From Podaxis mareebaensis (taxonomy: Eukaryota; Basidiomycota; Agaricomycetes; Agaricales; Agaricaceae): a stretch of DNA of 64,000 nucleotides. The translations under genes were made by a program, and so were the position numbers. The notes under the pieces are model-generated. The model made no database searches. It was not told the origin of the DNA and saw only the letters and a program-made list of their open reading frames with translations. The first letter of the stretch is position 1. Every line of letters starts with the position of its first letter. Below, piece after piece: positions 43,765 through 52,923 of the stretch. Location: assembly GCA_018524725.1 (NCBI GenBank), contig JAEUWP010000436.1, positions 1-64,000 on the forward strand, read 5' to 3'.

Positions 43765-44100
43765 GTTTATTTTTGATCTTATCCGTAGCAACCTCACTGC
43801 TGCGAATCTCTTGCTGACGAACGCTACTTCTACTTCCTGGGGGGAAGGGTTTCAGGCCTCACGCCTCAAGAGCTGACGTCAATCACACCCAATAACAGCG
43901 AGATGCAGAAAAAGATGATTCTTCCAGAACTCAAGTCGGTGGTCTTTGACAAACTGCATCCTTGCCTTGAATAGGGCACGTTAGGTCGGAGACGTAAGTC
44001 AAGAATATTAAAATATTCTTGCCGGGCGGAGCTGGAGGGGAATCTGCGAGATGTGGTTGGTCGTAGTTTGGAATTGGCAGGGCGAAAGATCCGAATCTAG
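43765..44100 (+). pseudogene. Decayed C-terminal fragment of an F-box-like gene
   Basis: Pieces of the F-box family's C-terminal region appear in more than one frame: VFIFDLIRSNLTAANLLLTN (compare VFDLIRGSLDVEHLILSQ in copy B), then LTPQE, KKMILPELKSVVFDKL, and finally ELEGNLRDVVGRSLELAG (compare KGKMRDFVGRGLKLEV in copy C). An in-frame stop follows LHPCLE near 43972 and the frame changes between pieces. The 5' two-thirds of the gene is missing or unrecognisable. It is a relic of a further tandem copy. Confidence 0.7.
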
Positions 44101-44997
44101 CATATTAGTGATGGCGTCTATATTGGCGCTATACATATATTGAGTTGTACCCCATGTGAGATAGTTATGAATGTGAAGCCAATCCGGTTCCATGCCCGCA
44201 CTCCATACATGCCTGATGTTGATCGCATGCATCTCATCTCCCAGGATGATGTGAATAGACAATACGTCGCACAGAACCGTCTCTAAACATGCGCCAACTG
44301 TATTGTATCCTGCATTGTTGCGTTCCAATTGCGAATCGTCTTATAGTGCGGTTGACCACTGCATTTTGATTACCCAGATTGTTCAATTCCTCTGAAGGGG
44401 TACAAGAATGCACCCTTCTCTACTGCTGAAAGTGGATCTCTTGATTGTACCTTGGCGAAGACACGACATAATATTAAACAAATCCGTCGTACTACAGATG
44501 GAAGACTGGAAGGACATTACACAGAACAAGAGGCCGCTCACGCGATTAATTGTAGTACAGTTTTTATTGTTTGTTAGATTTCACGGAAATGAATGGGCGG
44601 GGTTCATCAATCAAAGAACGAGCGGGTATTGTATACTTGAGTAATGAACACTAGAACAGCATCGAGGACGAGGTTCGCGTAATGAAACCGAAGGGCGTTT
44701 GTCAATGCAAGCCTCCCACGTTTCTGCAGTGACTTTGTCGTTGGTGCGGGGCGAGGCGGGGTCATTTAAGCGAGGCTATGACCAGGGAAACGTACTACGG
44801 AGTTGTTGTTTGCGTAACGGTAAAGCAGTTGATGGTAGTGAGATAGATGTGGGGGAAGAATAGTGGAGTCCCGTGATCTCGGGTGGACATCAGTGAGCTT
44901 TGTTGGATTCTCAAGCCAGCAGGCACTCAACACATGTTCTCCCTCTTCTAGTTCTTTCACACAAACTACTCCCTCCTCCGTCTAGACAGGTCTTTTC
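44101..44997. other. Intergenic, F-box relic to low-complexity protein
   Basis: About 0.9 kb without a recognised gene. The end is the promoter and 5' leader of the next gene. Confidence 0.45.
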
Positions 44998-45080
44998 GTG
45001 AGTTTATATCCGCGTTTTTTCTCTCCTCTTCCCAGGAAACCATCCCATGCTGACAAGCAACCCTCTCGGTTCTTTTACAG
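44998..45080 (+). other. Probable 5'-UTR intron of the next gene
   Basis: Donor GTGAGTTT at 44998 and a pyrimidine-rich acceptor TTCTTTTACAG ending at 45080. It would remove an upstream ATG at 45047 and leave ATG 45113 as the first start codon. Confidence 0.5.
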
Positions 45081-45112
45081 GCAGATCTGTCGACGCTCTG
45101 ACTCAACCCTCA

Positions 45113-47161
45113 ATGGATTCCCAGCTGAGCAACCACCAGGACGAGCCAGCGCCCACAGTGGAAGAAGAGTGGCAGATCATCTCTGCCGACTGGTGGCGCA
45201 CGTCTTTTAGTTCGATATCATGGTCATACGAACCAGAAAAGGCACTCCAGAATCGCGTATACGCAAAGCCACCTTACTATCACCTGTCGCTGTACAACAA
45301 GCGGGAGCAGGAGCCCTCTGACGAAGAAGGTGCTGATGATGCTCCAAGAACACCGAGCGAGTGGCACTCGTCCTCGAATTGCCGCATCGCTGGGCAGGAC
45401 GATGTGTTGAACGAGGAGCTGATTGGAGTGAAAGGTGCAAGCGATGTGCTGAAGATATACGAGAAGGCGGTTGGTTTCGACCATTCGCCTCAGCTGGACC
45501 TCGGCTCGGAGGATGTGGATAAGAGGGCGGAGTTGCGTACCAGTTGGTCCGAAGAGGACGTTCAGTTGGGGAAGGAGCGTTGGAACGAACTCGTGGAGGA
45601 CCTCATTGGCGGGCTATCACTGCGGGAGCTGTTGAAAGAAACGAGACGAAAGCCAAAAACCACGAATCATTCCCCCGAAAGTCGACTCGCGCCACCCAAT
45701 CTCAGCGTTGACTATTTTTTCCCGCCCTCTACACCCAAGCCTTTCCGGCTCAATCCTTCAGCATCGTCTTTCATTCCTTTGGGCTCGCCCACGTCTACTT
45801 TCTCCTCATCTTCCTGCAGCTCGTCGTCTTCTGGCTCTCCGGACCGCTTTGTTTCGTTTTCCTTCCCGGCGTCCAATAGGTCGTTCTCACCAACTGCCAA
45901 CAAAAAGGACCATCAGGGATACGTCCACAGCCTTCCTTCGCGTTCTCGTACGACAAGCAGCGACAGTAGCTGCGCCGCAGGCAACGACCGACCCTCTAGT
46001 AACTTTTTACCACCCTTTCTGTTCGAACCTGCGAACCAGCGCCGGCGCCCAACCCGAACTTCTCGAACGCGCACAATTGTTGATCGTTTACGTTCTCAGA
46101 ATCACCAGGATGTTACTTGGAGCTCACCTGCTAGTCAAGACTCCAGCCCCACAGTATCAGATTTTGGGGCCGGCAACTTGAATTATTTCAAATCGAGACT
46201 GTCGGACGACGGAGCTGCTGGTGGCAGGTCAAGCGCTTGTCCAACCACGCCTCCTTTGACGGAAGAGGAACGGCAATACAACGAGCGCGTTGGCGTCGTC
46301 AGTTGGAATGATAATGTAGAAGGCTGGACGATTCCTCCCACGCCAGTCCCCGTAGATCCTGAGACCAAAAGAACGAGATCGAAGGAGTTGCTCATGACAT
46401 TAAGGAGAAGAACGGACTCATTGACTTCGAATGCCACTTCGCCCGCGAATCTGCTAGCAGCAAGGTCACTCGGGGTCGCGCTCGCCTCTACCCCGTCTGT
46501 CATTTCCGACCCTGAAAGATTGGTCGAATCTCCTGAGCCCGCCGAGTATACTTTAGCCGAGGCGGAAGCCAACACCCACTATCTCGAAGAAGAGGATGAT
46601 CTTTGGATTGAGAGACCGAACCAACATCAAGGCACGAATCCTCGCAGTACCTTCCCTACTTCTCGCCACTCCTCTCGAGGCTCGGTATCCTCGACCCTAT
46701 CTAATGTACCTGGCTCTCCGAGGGCAACTTATGCGCATACACCCACACACACCCACACTCAACGCGATATCCGGAACCAAAATCAAACCTCTTCACGCGT
46801 CCAAGCGTTCCCCAAATCCGCCAAATCCGCAAAACATCCCACGGGGTGCCTTGCGAGTCCACCCACAGGGATGCCCTATACCGTTCTCGGACTCCCGCTG
46901 TCAATGTCTGGGGTGCATGTAAACATGCCGGTAGCTATGTCGGTGCCAGGAATGCCAGTGACAATGACGATGGGCACTGCTCATGCAACAATGCAGGTGC
47001 CAATGTCTGTACCGGTGCAAGTCCCCGTTCAGGTGCCAGTGCAAACGATGCAGTATTCGACATTGATGCACTTGAGGATCATGCAGCAGATGCAGATGAT
47101 GAGGAATAGCATGGGGTTGAGTGGTGGTGTGGCTGGCGCCACTGCTGGGGTGACTCGATAA
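45113..47161 (+). CDS. Large hypothetical protein with low-complexity Ser/Pro regions and Met/Val/Pro-rich tail
   Basis: Not recognised; probably a basidiomycete-specific protein of 682 residues. The first 200 residues are the most ordered, with Trp-rich WQIISADWWRTSFSSISWSY and a possible helical block WSEEDVQLGKERWNELVEDL. The middle is Ser/Pro-rich and probably disordered; a motif GVVSWNDNVEGWTIPPTP lies near residue 400. The tail is unusual: repeats of M/V/P such as MPVAMSVPGMPVTMTMG and VPVQVPVQVPVQ, then LMHLRIMQQMQMMRNSMG. No signal peptide or membrane helix. The frame is also open to ATG 45047, but that ATG lies in a probable leader intron. It may be a nuclear or scaffold protein; that is a guess. 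Confidence 0.75.
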   Translation: MDSQLSNHQDEPAPTVEEEWQIISADWWRTSFSSISWSYEPEKALQNRVYAKPPYYHLSLYNKREQEPSDEEGADDAPRTPSEWHSSSNCRIAGQDDVLNEELIGVKGASDVLKIYEKAVGFDHSPQLDLGSEDVDKRAELRTSWSEEDVQLGKERWNELVEDLIGGLSLRELLKETRRKPKTTNHSPESRLAPPNLSVDYFFPPSTPKPFRLNPSASSFIPLGSPTSTFSSSSCSSSSSGSPDRFVSFSFPASNRSFSPTANKKDHQGYVHSLPSRSRTTSSDSSCAAGNDRPSSNFLPPFLFEPANQRRRPTRTSRTRTIVDRLRSQNHQDVTWSSPASQDSSPTVSDFGAGNLNYFKSRLSDDGAAGGRSSACPTTPPLTEEERQYNERVGVVSWNDNVEGWTIPPTPVPVDPETKRTRSKELLMTLRRRTDSLTSNATSPANLLAARSLGVALASTPSVISDPERLVESPEPAEYTLAEAEANTHYLEEEDDLWIERPNQHQGTNPRSTFPTSRHSSRGSVSSTLSNVPGSPRATYAHTPTHTHTQRDIRNQNQTSSRVQAFPKSAKSAKHPTGCLASPPTGMPYTVLGLPLSMSGVHVNMPVAMSVPGMPVTMTMGTAHATMQVPMSVPVQVPVQVPVQTMQYSTLMHLRIMQQMQMMRNSMGLSGGVAGATAGVTR

Positions 47162-47791
47162 CTGTAAGTGCTTAGGCACTTAACACGTAGACGCGTGGAT
47201 ATATGGGAATCCCTCTTTTGTCCAACTTTGTCCGATATGGGTGTGCGTTGTCTCTTTTTTCCTTCTTTCCTGTGTTCGTTGTCGTTTTCACTCCTTTTTT
47301 GACGTGACTTTCTTGGATGTTCATCTCACGCGCCTTTGTCTCTTCACTTTTTGTAACATATCACATGCATCCCTTTTCCCTTCACGCTTATACCAAATGC
47401 CCTCTTCGCTTGTACCACTTTCAACAGTGTCCCTCATTTCAACCCGCAGACATTTAGTAGTCTACTTGCTTCGACCTTCTTGTTCAAAGTCAAAATTTTG
47501 CACTTATTTACACAACGTAGCTGTCACTTGTTCATGTTTCTCTCTCCCTTGTCTTTTTCCGTCGCTCTGCTGTTCAATCATTGGCGATTATTATACTCGA
47601 ATACTCCTTATATTTGCCTTAGCCAGATTATCTATCTGTGCCGGCCACTTGTCTTATAGTACGTAGCAAAAGTTGTATACATTGTTTTCTGCTCCAGTAT
47701 ATTGTTCGAGCTTTGACCTGTATATATTGTTCATGAACCAACTCACGCTACCTGGCAAACCTCTAAACCCACCAAAACGCTAATAGTTACA
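47162..47791. other. Convergent 3' regions
   Basis: Strongly T/C-rich sequence, read as the 3'-UTR of the preceding gene and the 3' side of F-box D. The long open frame here (47241-47666) is a product of the T-rich composition. Confidence 0.5.
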
Positions 47792-49393
47792 TCAATCAAG
47801 AGTCTTCGCTCCTGGAACCAATTTCTGCAACCGTTTTCGCAGATGCGATGGCCACCCCAATGTACCGAAATCGTCTATCAACTGAATGCTAGAGTCACTT
47901 CCCCACACACTTCGTGCCTCTAACATTTCCACAAACAACGCCTCCAATAGATATGTCTCGGAAACTCTGTCTTCACCTAAAATTTCGACGAGATCACGAA
48001 AACCACGGTTCTCCATTTCCCCGCCGATGGTTATCGACCCGAGCATGGGGAACCTGAGGGCATCTCGTACGCGAGATTTTGGCGTGAGCTTAATCAACGC
48101 CTCTGCTATGAAGGTATTTGAACACTCTGAAAACACGAGGTTTTCAATATTCAGGTCCGCACGGATATGATCGAGAGGAGAATCCCGGAGCGCTTGGATA
48201 CCATTGAATTCAATGGTCGTGAGTGAGAGCGGGAGTCGTTTGAAGAAGGCGTTTTTGATATCGTGTGATGCGGATCTGGAAAACCCTTCGTCCCAACGTA
48301 ATGTACGCAATGACGGCATTTGTATATGCTCGATTATTGCTGTTGCCCATTTGTAACGTGAACATGACCAGTCGAAGTGTTCCAGATGTGGGAGTGTTGT
48401 GGGCTTGTTTAGCCATGGGGCTTGTGTTGCTGTTGGGTATGAGGGAGAGGTGCATTGGTATTCGGCTAAGTTTGGACATTGGCGGAGCAGGAGCTCGGCA
48501 CAGACGTTTATTGGTATCGAGACTAGGTTTAAAATTGAAATCGCGTTGGAGGAAAGTGGAGATAATGTGACTTTGCTGATAATTTGTTCCGTGGGTTCCT
48601 CTGGAACACCAAGAGAGAGCGTGATACACCGGATTTGAGCGCTAGAGACAATAAGTTCCCAGTCGTTATTGTTATTTTCCAGAGGTTCCAGGGATAATTC
48701 TTTGAGGTGGGGAAGCTGGGAGATGTATGAAGTCCATACAAGGGATGGGTTCACCAAGTGAAGTTTTGCGAGTCTGTGTTGGTGCTGGAGAAGGAGTGGA
48801 TCGACAGTCGGGCCTACCAGTCCCACAGAACCTATCCACGCCCCTGTTCCAGGTCGGAATTCAAGCGAAATAGAGAGAGGAAGGTTTCCCGAGTTCTCCA
48901 GGTACAGACCCAGCAAAAATGCACAAAGAGATCGATTTCTACGGTGGAGCTGCAGCTCGATGGTGGTCCATAGATAAGGATATGACCACGCGACCTCCCG
49001 CCAGTAGGCACACACAGCCCCAAGGACCATTCGGGGGTCTGGTACTTTGGCCATTGCGATAGTGATATTGGTCTGATAGGAGCGCTGTGTAGGCTGAGTT
49101 GGGCGCGGCCGGCTGCAGCCGAAATCCTGAGGGTGCACTTCGCAAACATAGCGGAAAATGTGCGAGAGTGTCTCCGGTGGGAGTTTATTGACTGGTGATC
49201 TCGCCGCGTTTAGTTGTCGTCTCAGAGAAGTTCGTTCATTTTCTAGTCGTGCGATGAGGTCATCTAGCCTCTGTGCGCGTTGGCGAATTTGTGGGATGCT
49301 TTCTTCCCGAGAAGAGGGCGATAAATGTGGTGGGTCACCCGCGAGACTACGCCTTGGTTGGAGGCAGTAGGGGCATTTTACTCCTGTCTGCAT
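47792..49393 (-). CDS. F-box-like protein D
   Basis: Single coding exon, 533 residues, the most diverged member of the local family and on the opposite strand. It begins MQTGVKCPYCLQPRRSLAGD, keeps a coiled coil (RLDDLIARLENERTSLRRQL) and the F-box-like KLPPETLSHIFRYVCEVHP, then AVCAYWREVAWSYPYLWTTI and leucine-rich strands. The start is supported by a likely 5'-UTR intron: GTACGT donor and TTTAG acceptor on the minus strand (49455-49396), two bases before the ATG. The frame is open further upstream, but through that intron. No lesions. Confidence 0.8.
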   Translation of the reverse strand: MQTGVKCPYCLQPRRSLAGDPPHLSPSSREESIPQIRQRAQRLDDLIARLENERTSLRRQLNAARSPVNKLPPETLSHIFRYVCEVHPQDFGCSRPRPTQPTQRSYQTNITIAMAKVPDPRMVLGAVCAYWREVAWSYPYLWTTIELQLHRRNRSLCAFLLGLYLENSGNLPLSISLEFRPGTGAWIGSVGLVGPTVDPLLLQHQHRLAKLHLVNPSLVWTSYISQLPHLKELSLEPLENNNNDWELIVSSAQIRCITLSLGVPEEPTEQIISKVTLSPLSSNAISILNLVSIPINVCAELLLRQCPNLAEYQCTSPSYPTATQAPWLNKPTTLPHLEHFDWSCSRYKWATAIIEHIQMPSLRTLRWDEGFSRSASHDIKNAFFKRLPLSLTTIEFNGIQALRDSPLDHIRADLNIENLVFSECSNTFIAEALIKLTPKSRVRDALRFPMLGSITIGGEMENRGFRDLVEILGEDRVSETYLLEALFVEMLEARSVWGSDSSIQLIDDFGTLGWPSHLRKRLQKLVPGAKTLD

Positions 49394-50550
49394 CACTAAA
49401 TGCCAAATCATTAGCTTGAAATATGGGAAGGATAGGCTGCCTCCGACATACGTACCGAGATATGCCGGTAAACGGCTGCTGACTACTGCTGGGTGGCGAT
49501 AGAGCAAAACTCAGTCGAACATGGTAAAACAAGTACAAAGGTGTCCTTTATTCCGCTCATTCGTTGATATCATATCAAGCCGAGTCCGCCGCAGTCTGAA
49601 ATCCGGTAATAGAACAATACCATGTTCAAACATAGTTCATATGATGCCTCGCGAAATACATAGTACTCCTCTTAATAATGAAGATAGCGAGAAGACTTGT
49701 GGAATAAAGCGACCCTATAATACGGTCTGCTGAGGGAAAAGATTAGCAGCCACTTCCGACCTACATATCGTCGATCGAAAGGAGGCAGCCCGCATGGAGT
49801 TTGTCACTTATAATGGTGGCCTGAACCAACGACGTGTATGATCAGACCAACCGTGGGAGGAGGATAAGCGAGGGTCATGGACCAAAATGTCAATTTCTTG
49901 GCGCCTGTACGTCTGATAACGTTGTGACGCACACACAGGAAGAGAGAAAGTAAGGAGCGGACTACGGGGCCTCCCAATCCCTGGCACAAGCAATAAGCGA
50001 TGTGAATCCGGCTAAATATGAAGAAGAGAGGTCAGAGGTACCGCAGGCGGTTGGAAAAGGATAAGTTGTGCTTTCGTACAACCAGAGCGATCACTGGTAG
50101 GGTAAACTGTGGGTGAGGGTTGGGAGGTTAGGAGCATGCTGCTGTCGAACAAATTATAATTGAAGGACCAGGAATTCACCCATGCAGACAGTGATCCAGG
50201 CCGTAGCCACCACTCAGATGATAGAGGCATTGTGTAATGGGAACACGCCAATACACGAGGCAGGACCTTTCTCAAAAGGAAAAAAAACTCACTGCAGTTA
50301 ACCATTTGCGTAACTGATATACCACCTTTAAAGAAAAATGGCTATCGTTTGGAGAAGTGTATCATTCAAGGCCTAGGTGGTCAATGTGAGGTTTGTGCAA
50401 GATTTAGTCTAATTTCGCACCCAATTCCTGGAGAATTCTTAATTACAACGCCAGGCCAATTATAGTTTTGTTCGAAATTGGCATACAAGTTAAACTTCCT
50501 GCTTTCGTCTCACCCTCACCAGAGGTCTATTCTAGTTTGCTACGTCGTCC
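49394..50550. other. Divergent intergenic region
   Basis: 1.1 kb between the divergent F-box D and coiled-coil genes. A minus-strand open stretch (50305-50012) has no known similarity. No RNA gene seen. Confidence 0.4.
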
Positions 50551-52039
50551 ATGGACAAGCACATTCGGGATAAGTTTTCCAAAGATGGTGCGGCATCCGA
50601 GCAGTCTCGGAGCGAGGTGAGGTTGGAAGTGATCAACTACACAAAAACTCAGACTCCCAGCAGGAACTGCAGCTTATTATGGTGAGAGAACGAACCAACG
50701 TTTGTCAATAGGACAAGACCAACGCCTTAACTCAGAGGAAATTGGCCGACCTGGAGAGGCGAATGCAAGAGGCTCAGGTGAGTTGTGACAAAATTCAGCT
50801 GTGTTCTTGTGCGCTGAAGCAGAGCCACATTGGAAAAAAAAAAAGGAACGCAAGGGTATGCCTTCACTGGTACGGGCGTGATTTTTTTTTTGATAAACAG
50901 CTGTGGAACGTAACCATGTCTTCATCAGGTTACAACTTCAAGTGGATTGCCTAGTGCAACTCGTCGACTAGAAGTCATCAAAACCGATAGCGACTCTGAT
51001 GAATCATCTCGTCCTATTAGCCCTTTTACGGTGCGTGCTAATTTGAACTTATGCTCAGCCTCAAGTAATCCTTTCTCGTAGCTTCAATCATCGGTCACAA
51101 GGATGGGGTCAACTCTTCCACCCCGTCTATCGTCACCTTATCTTCCTCATTCTCAGCCGCAGACAGTAGCTGCGCAGTTAGCTGCCATGAGAGCAATGCA
51201 GGAGGAGAGGCGCAGGATAGAAGAAGAAGAAATGGTAAGACTGGTACTTGAAGTCGAACGTGAGGAGAGAAAGCACAAAGAGGATGAAGCCAATAGAAAA
51301 AGGCAAGAACGTGCACTGATCAAGCAGATGAGGAAGAAGCAAGAGGAGAAGTGGAGGAAGGCTGAGATGGAGGTGGGGTTGTTAACAGCCAGTTCGTCTC
51401 TATCCAAGACTTTCAAGAGGAAGAGGGAGGAGTCAGAGCCGGAGTCGGATTATGAGAATGAGGAGGCCGGGAAGGAAGAACAGATGGTGATGAGAGCTAA
51501 AAGGAAGGGCGAAGTAAAGTTAGCGGCCGCCCCGATACAAATTCGATTCAAAGAGATCATGGGGGGTGACAATCCTTGCGCCAAATGCACAGCGCGGGGC
51601 ATTCAGTGTGAGGTGTCCGGTGGGTAAGCGAACAAGACAAAGAGTAATGAGAACTGCTACTAACCAGTCTTCAGAAGTGCCTGGAGATGCCGATTATGCA
51701 AGGAGCGGAATTGGAAATGCTTGCCAAACAAGATGAACTCTCAGAAGCTCCCGTTGGCTGTTTCAAGTCAAAAAGGCAAGCCGTCAACTGAGCCTCTTCC
51801 AGAAAGTCGGTAACGACTTTCCATTTCCAACAGATGTAGCTCGGCTAACGACTGTACTCGACCATACCGATGCAACTATGCGAGAGCTGAGGGCGATGAT
51901 CGCTGAGAATACCAAGGTGGTCAACAAGCTGTCGGCGGCAGTGGCAGGATTAGGGGGAACGGGGAGCCCAGCTGTGCGCAGGAAAAAGCCCGTATATGTC
52001 GAGAGTGACGACGGGGAGGACGAAAAGTCTGGTCAGTAG
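50551..52039 (+). CDS. Coiled-coil protein with C-terminal Zn2Cys6-like cluster
   Basis: Unnamed protein of about 370 residues, six exons. It starts MDKHIRDKFSKDGAASEQSR; a short second exon has LADLERRMQEAQ; the third gives TSSGLPSATRRLEVIKTDSD. The main exon contains a long charged coiled coil (about 51180-51390; EERRRIEEEEMVRLVLEVER and on) and a basic nuclear-signal-like KTFKRKREE. Six cysteines follow as CAKCTARGIQC, nine residues, CRLCKERNWKC, that is C-x2-C-x6-C-x9-C-x2-C-x6-C, fitting the fungal Zn2Cys6 spacing. An intron splits the two halves. A 58-nt GC-AG intron (51776-51833) precedes the final exon, which has a second amphipathic helix (MRELRAMIAENTKVVNKLSA) and an acidic end. Possibly a transcription factor or chromatin protein; the Cys cluster is unusually far from the N-terminus. 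Confidence 0.75.
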
Positions 52040-52923
52040 GCTATGTAGACATAGTCAGAATCGAGCGGGTAAATCATGAGGAAGAGCATTTCTTGACGTC
52101 TGTTGTCTGTGTTTTCATGTCCAGGCGCTCCACGAAGTTATACAGCACAATAAGTTTCCAGAATATGGGGTATCGATGACCATTGTTTAAAGAGAATTGA
52201 GCATATGGACCGTTATGGGTGGCGTCGCTATTGGGTTATGGGTGGAGAAAAACAACCCGATCAGCTGATGCCTACCGAGCGCCTACATAATACCACAAAC
52301 ACTAGTCAAGATCACTTTCAACATTATTTGTCGATTAAGCAAAGTGTGGCAAGCCAAGAGGGCCGTGTTGATCTCTTGATTTTTTCCCGAAGGAAACCTG
52401 ACAGCTCCTTTCCAAACACATTGTTCCCCAATCAGGATTTCAGCCAGGCCCGTACATATCCTGTCCCTAGCACGTCCATAATTCGGCTCCCAAAGGTAGG
52501 GAGAGCACTCTCCAAGGCCGCGGTTGATGTGAGGGAACGCAATTCGGAGTAAGTATGGGGGAAGGGGATTGGAGCGGTTTCGTGCGTGGGTAGGGGTCCA
52601 CCGGTCACCACCCGATGGTGCGACCAGACAGCAGGCGGATGGTCATTTTTGGCATTGGGTTGGGCCTAGCCGGAAGGGATAGGTATCACTGCGCGACCGT
52701 TGGTGCTGGGGATAGGGCTAGTCATTATGTGGTGGGATGGAAATCTTGCCTGACGCCATACCTCGTGAAAAGTTGTTGGGTTGGGGGAAGAACTTACAAA
52801 AAGTCAAATTAAGTGGAACAGAAAAACCCGAAAGTTCTGTCACAACTATTATCTCAAAAGGACCACTGCCTAGGAAGAAAATATATAATCTCTATTTGTG
52901 TTGGCCCCAATACGTCCGTTCAT
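52040..52923. other. Intergenic, convergent side
   Basis: 0.9 kb between convergent genes. A plus-strand open stretch (52205-52552) shows no family resemblance. Confidence 0.45.

Noticed and set aside
47241..47666. 141-codon frame after the large orphan gene
   Set aside because: Composition is that of T/C-rich 3'-UTR, rich in Phe, Ser, Cys and Leu with no motif.
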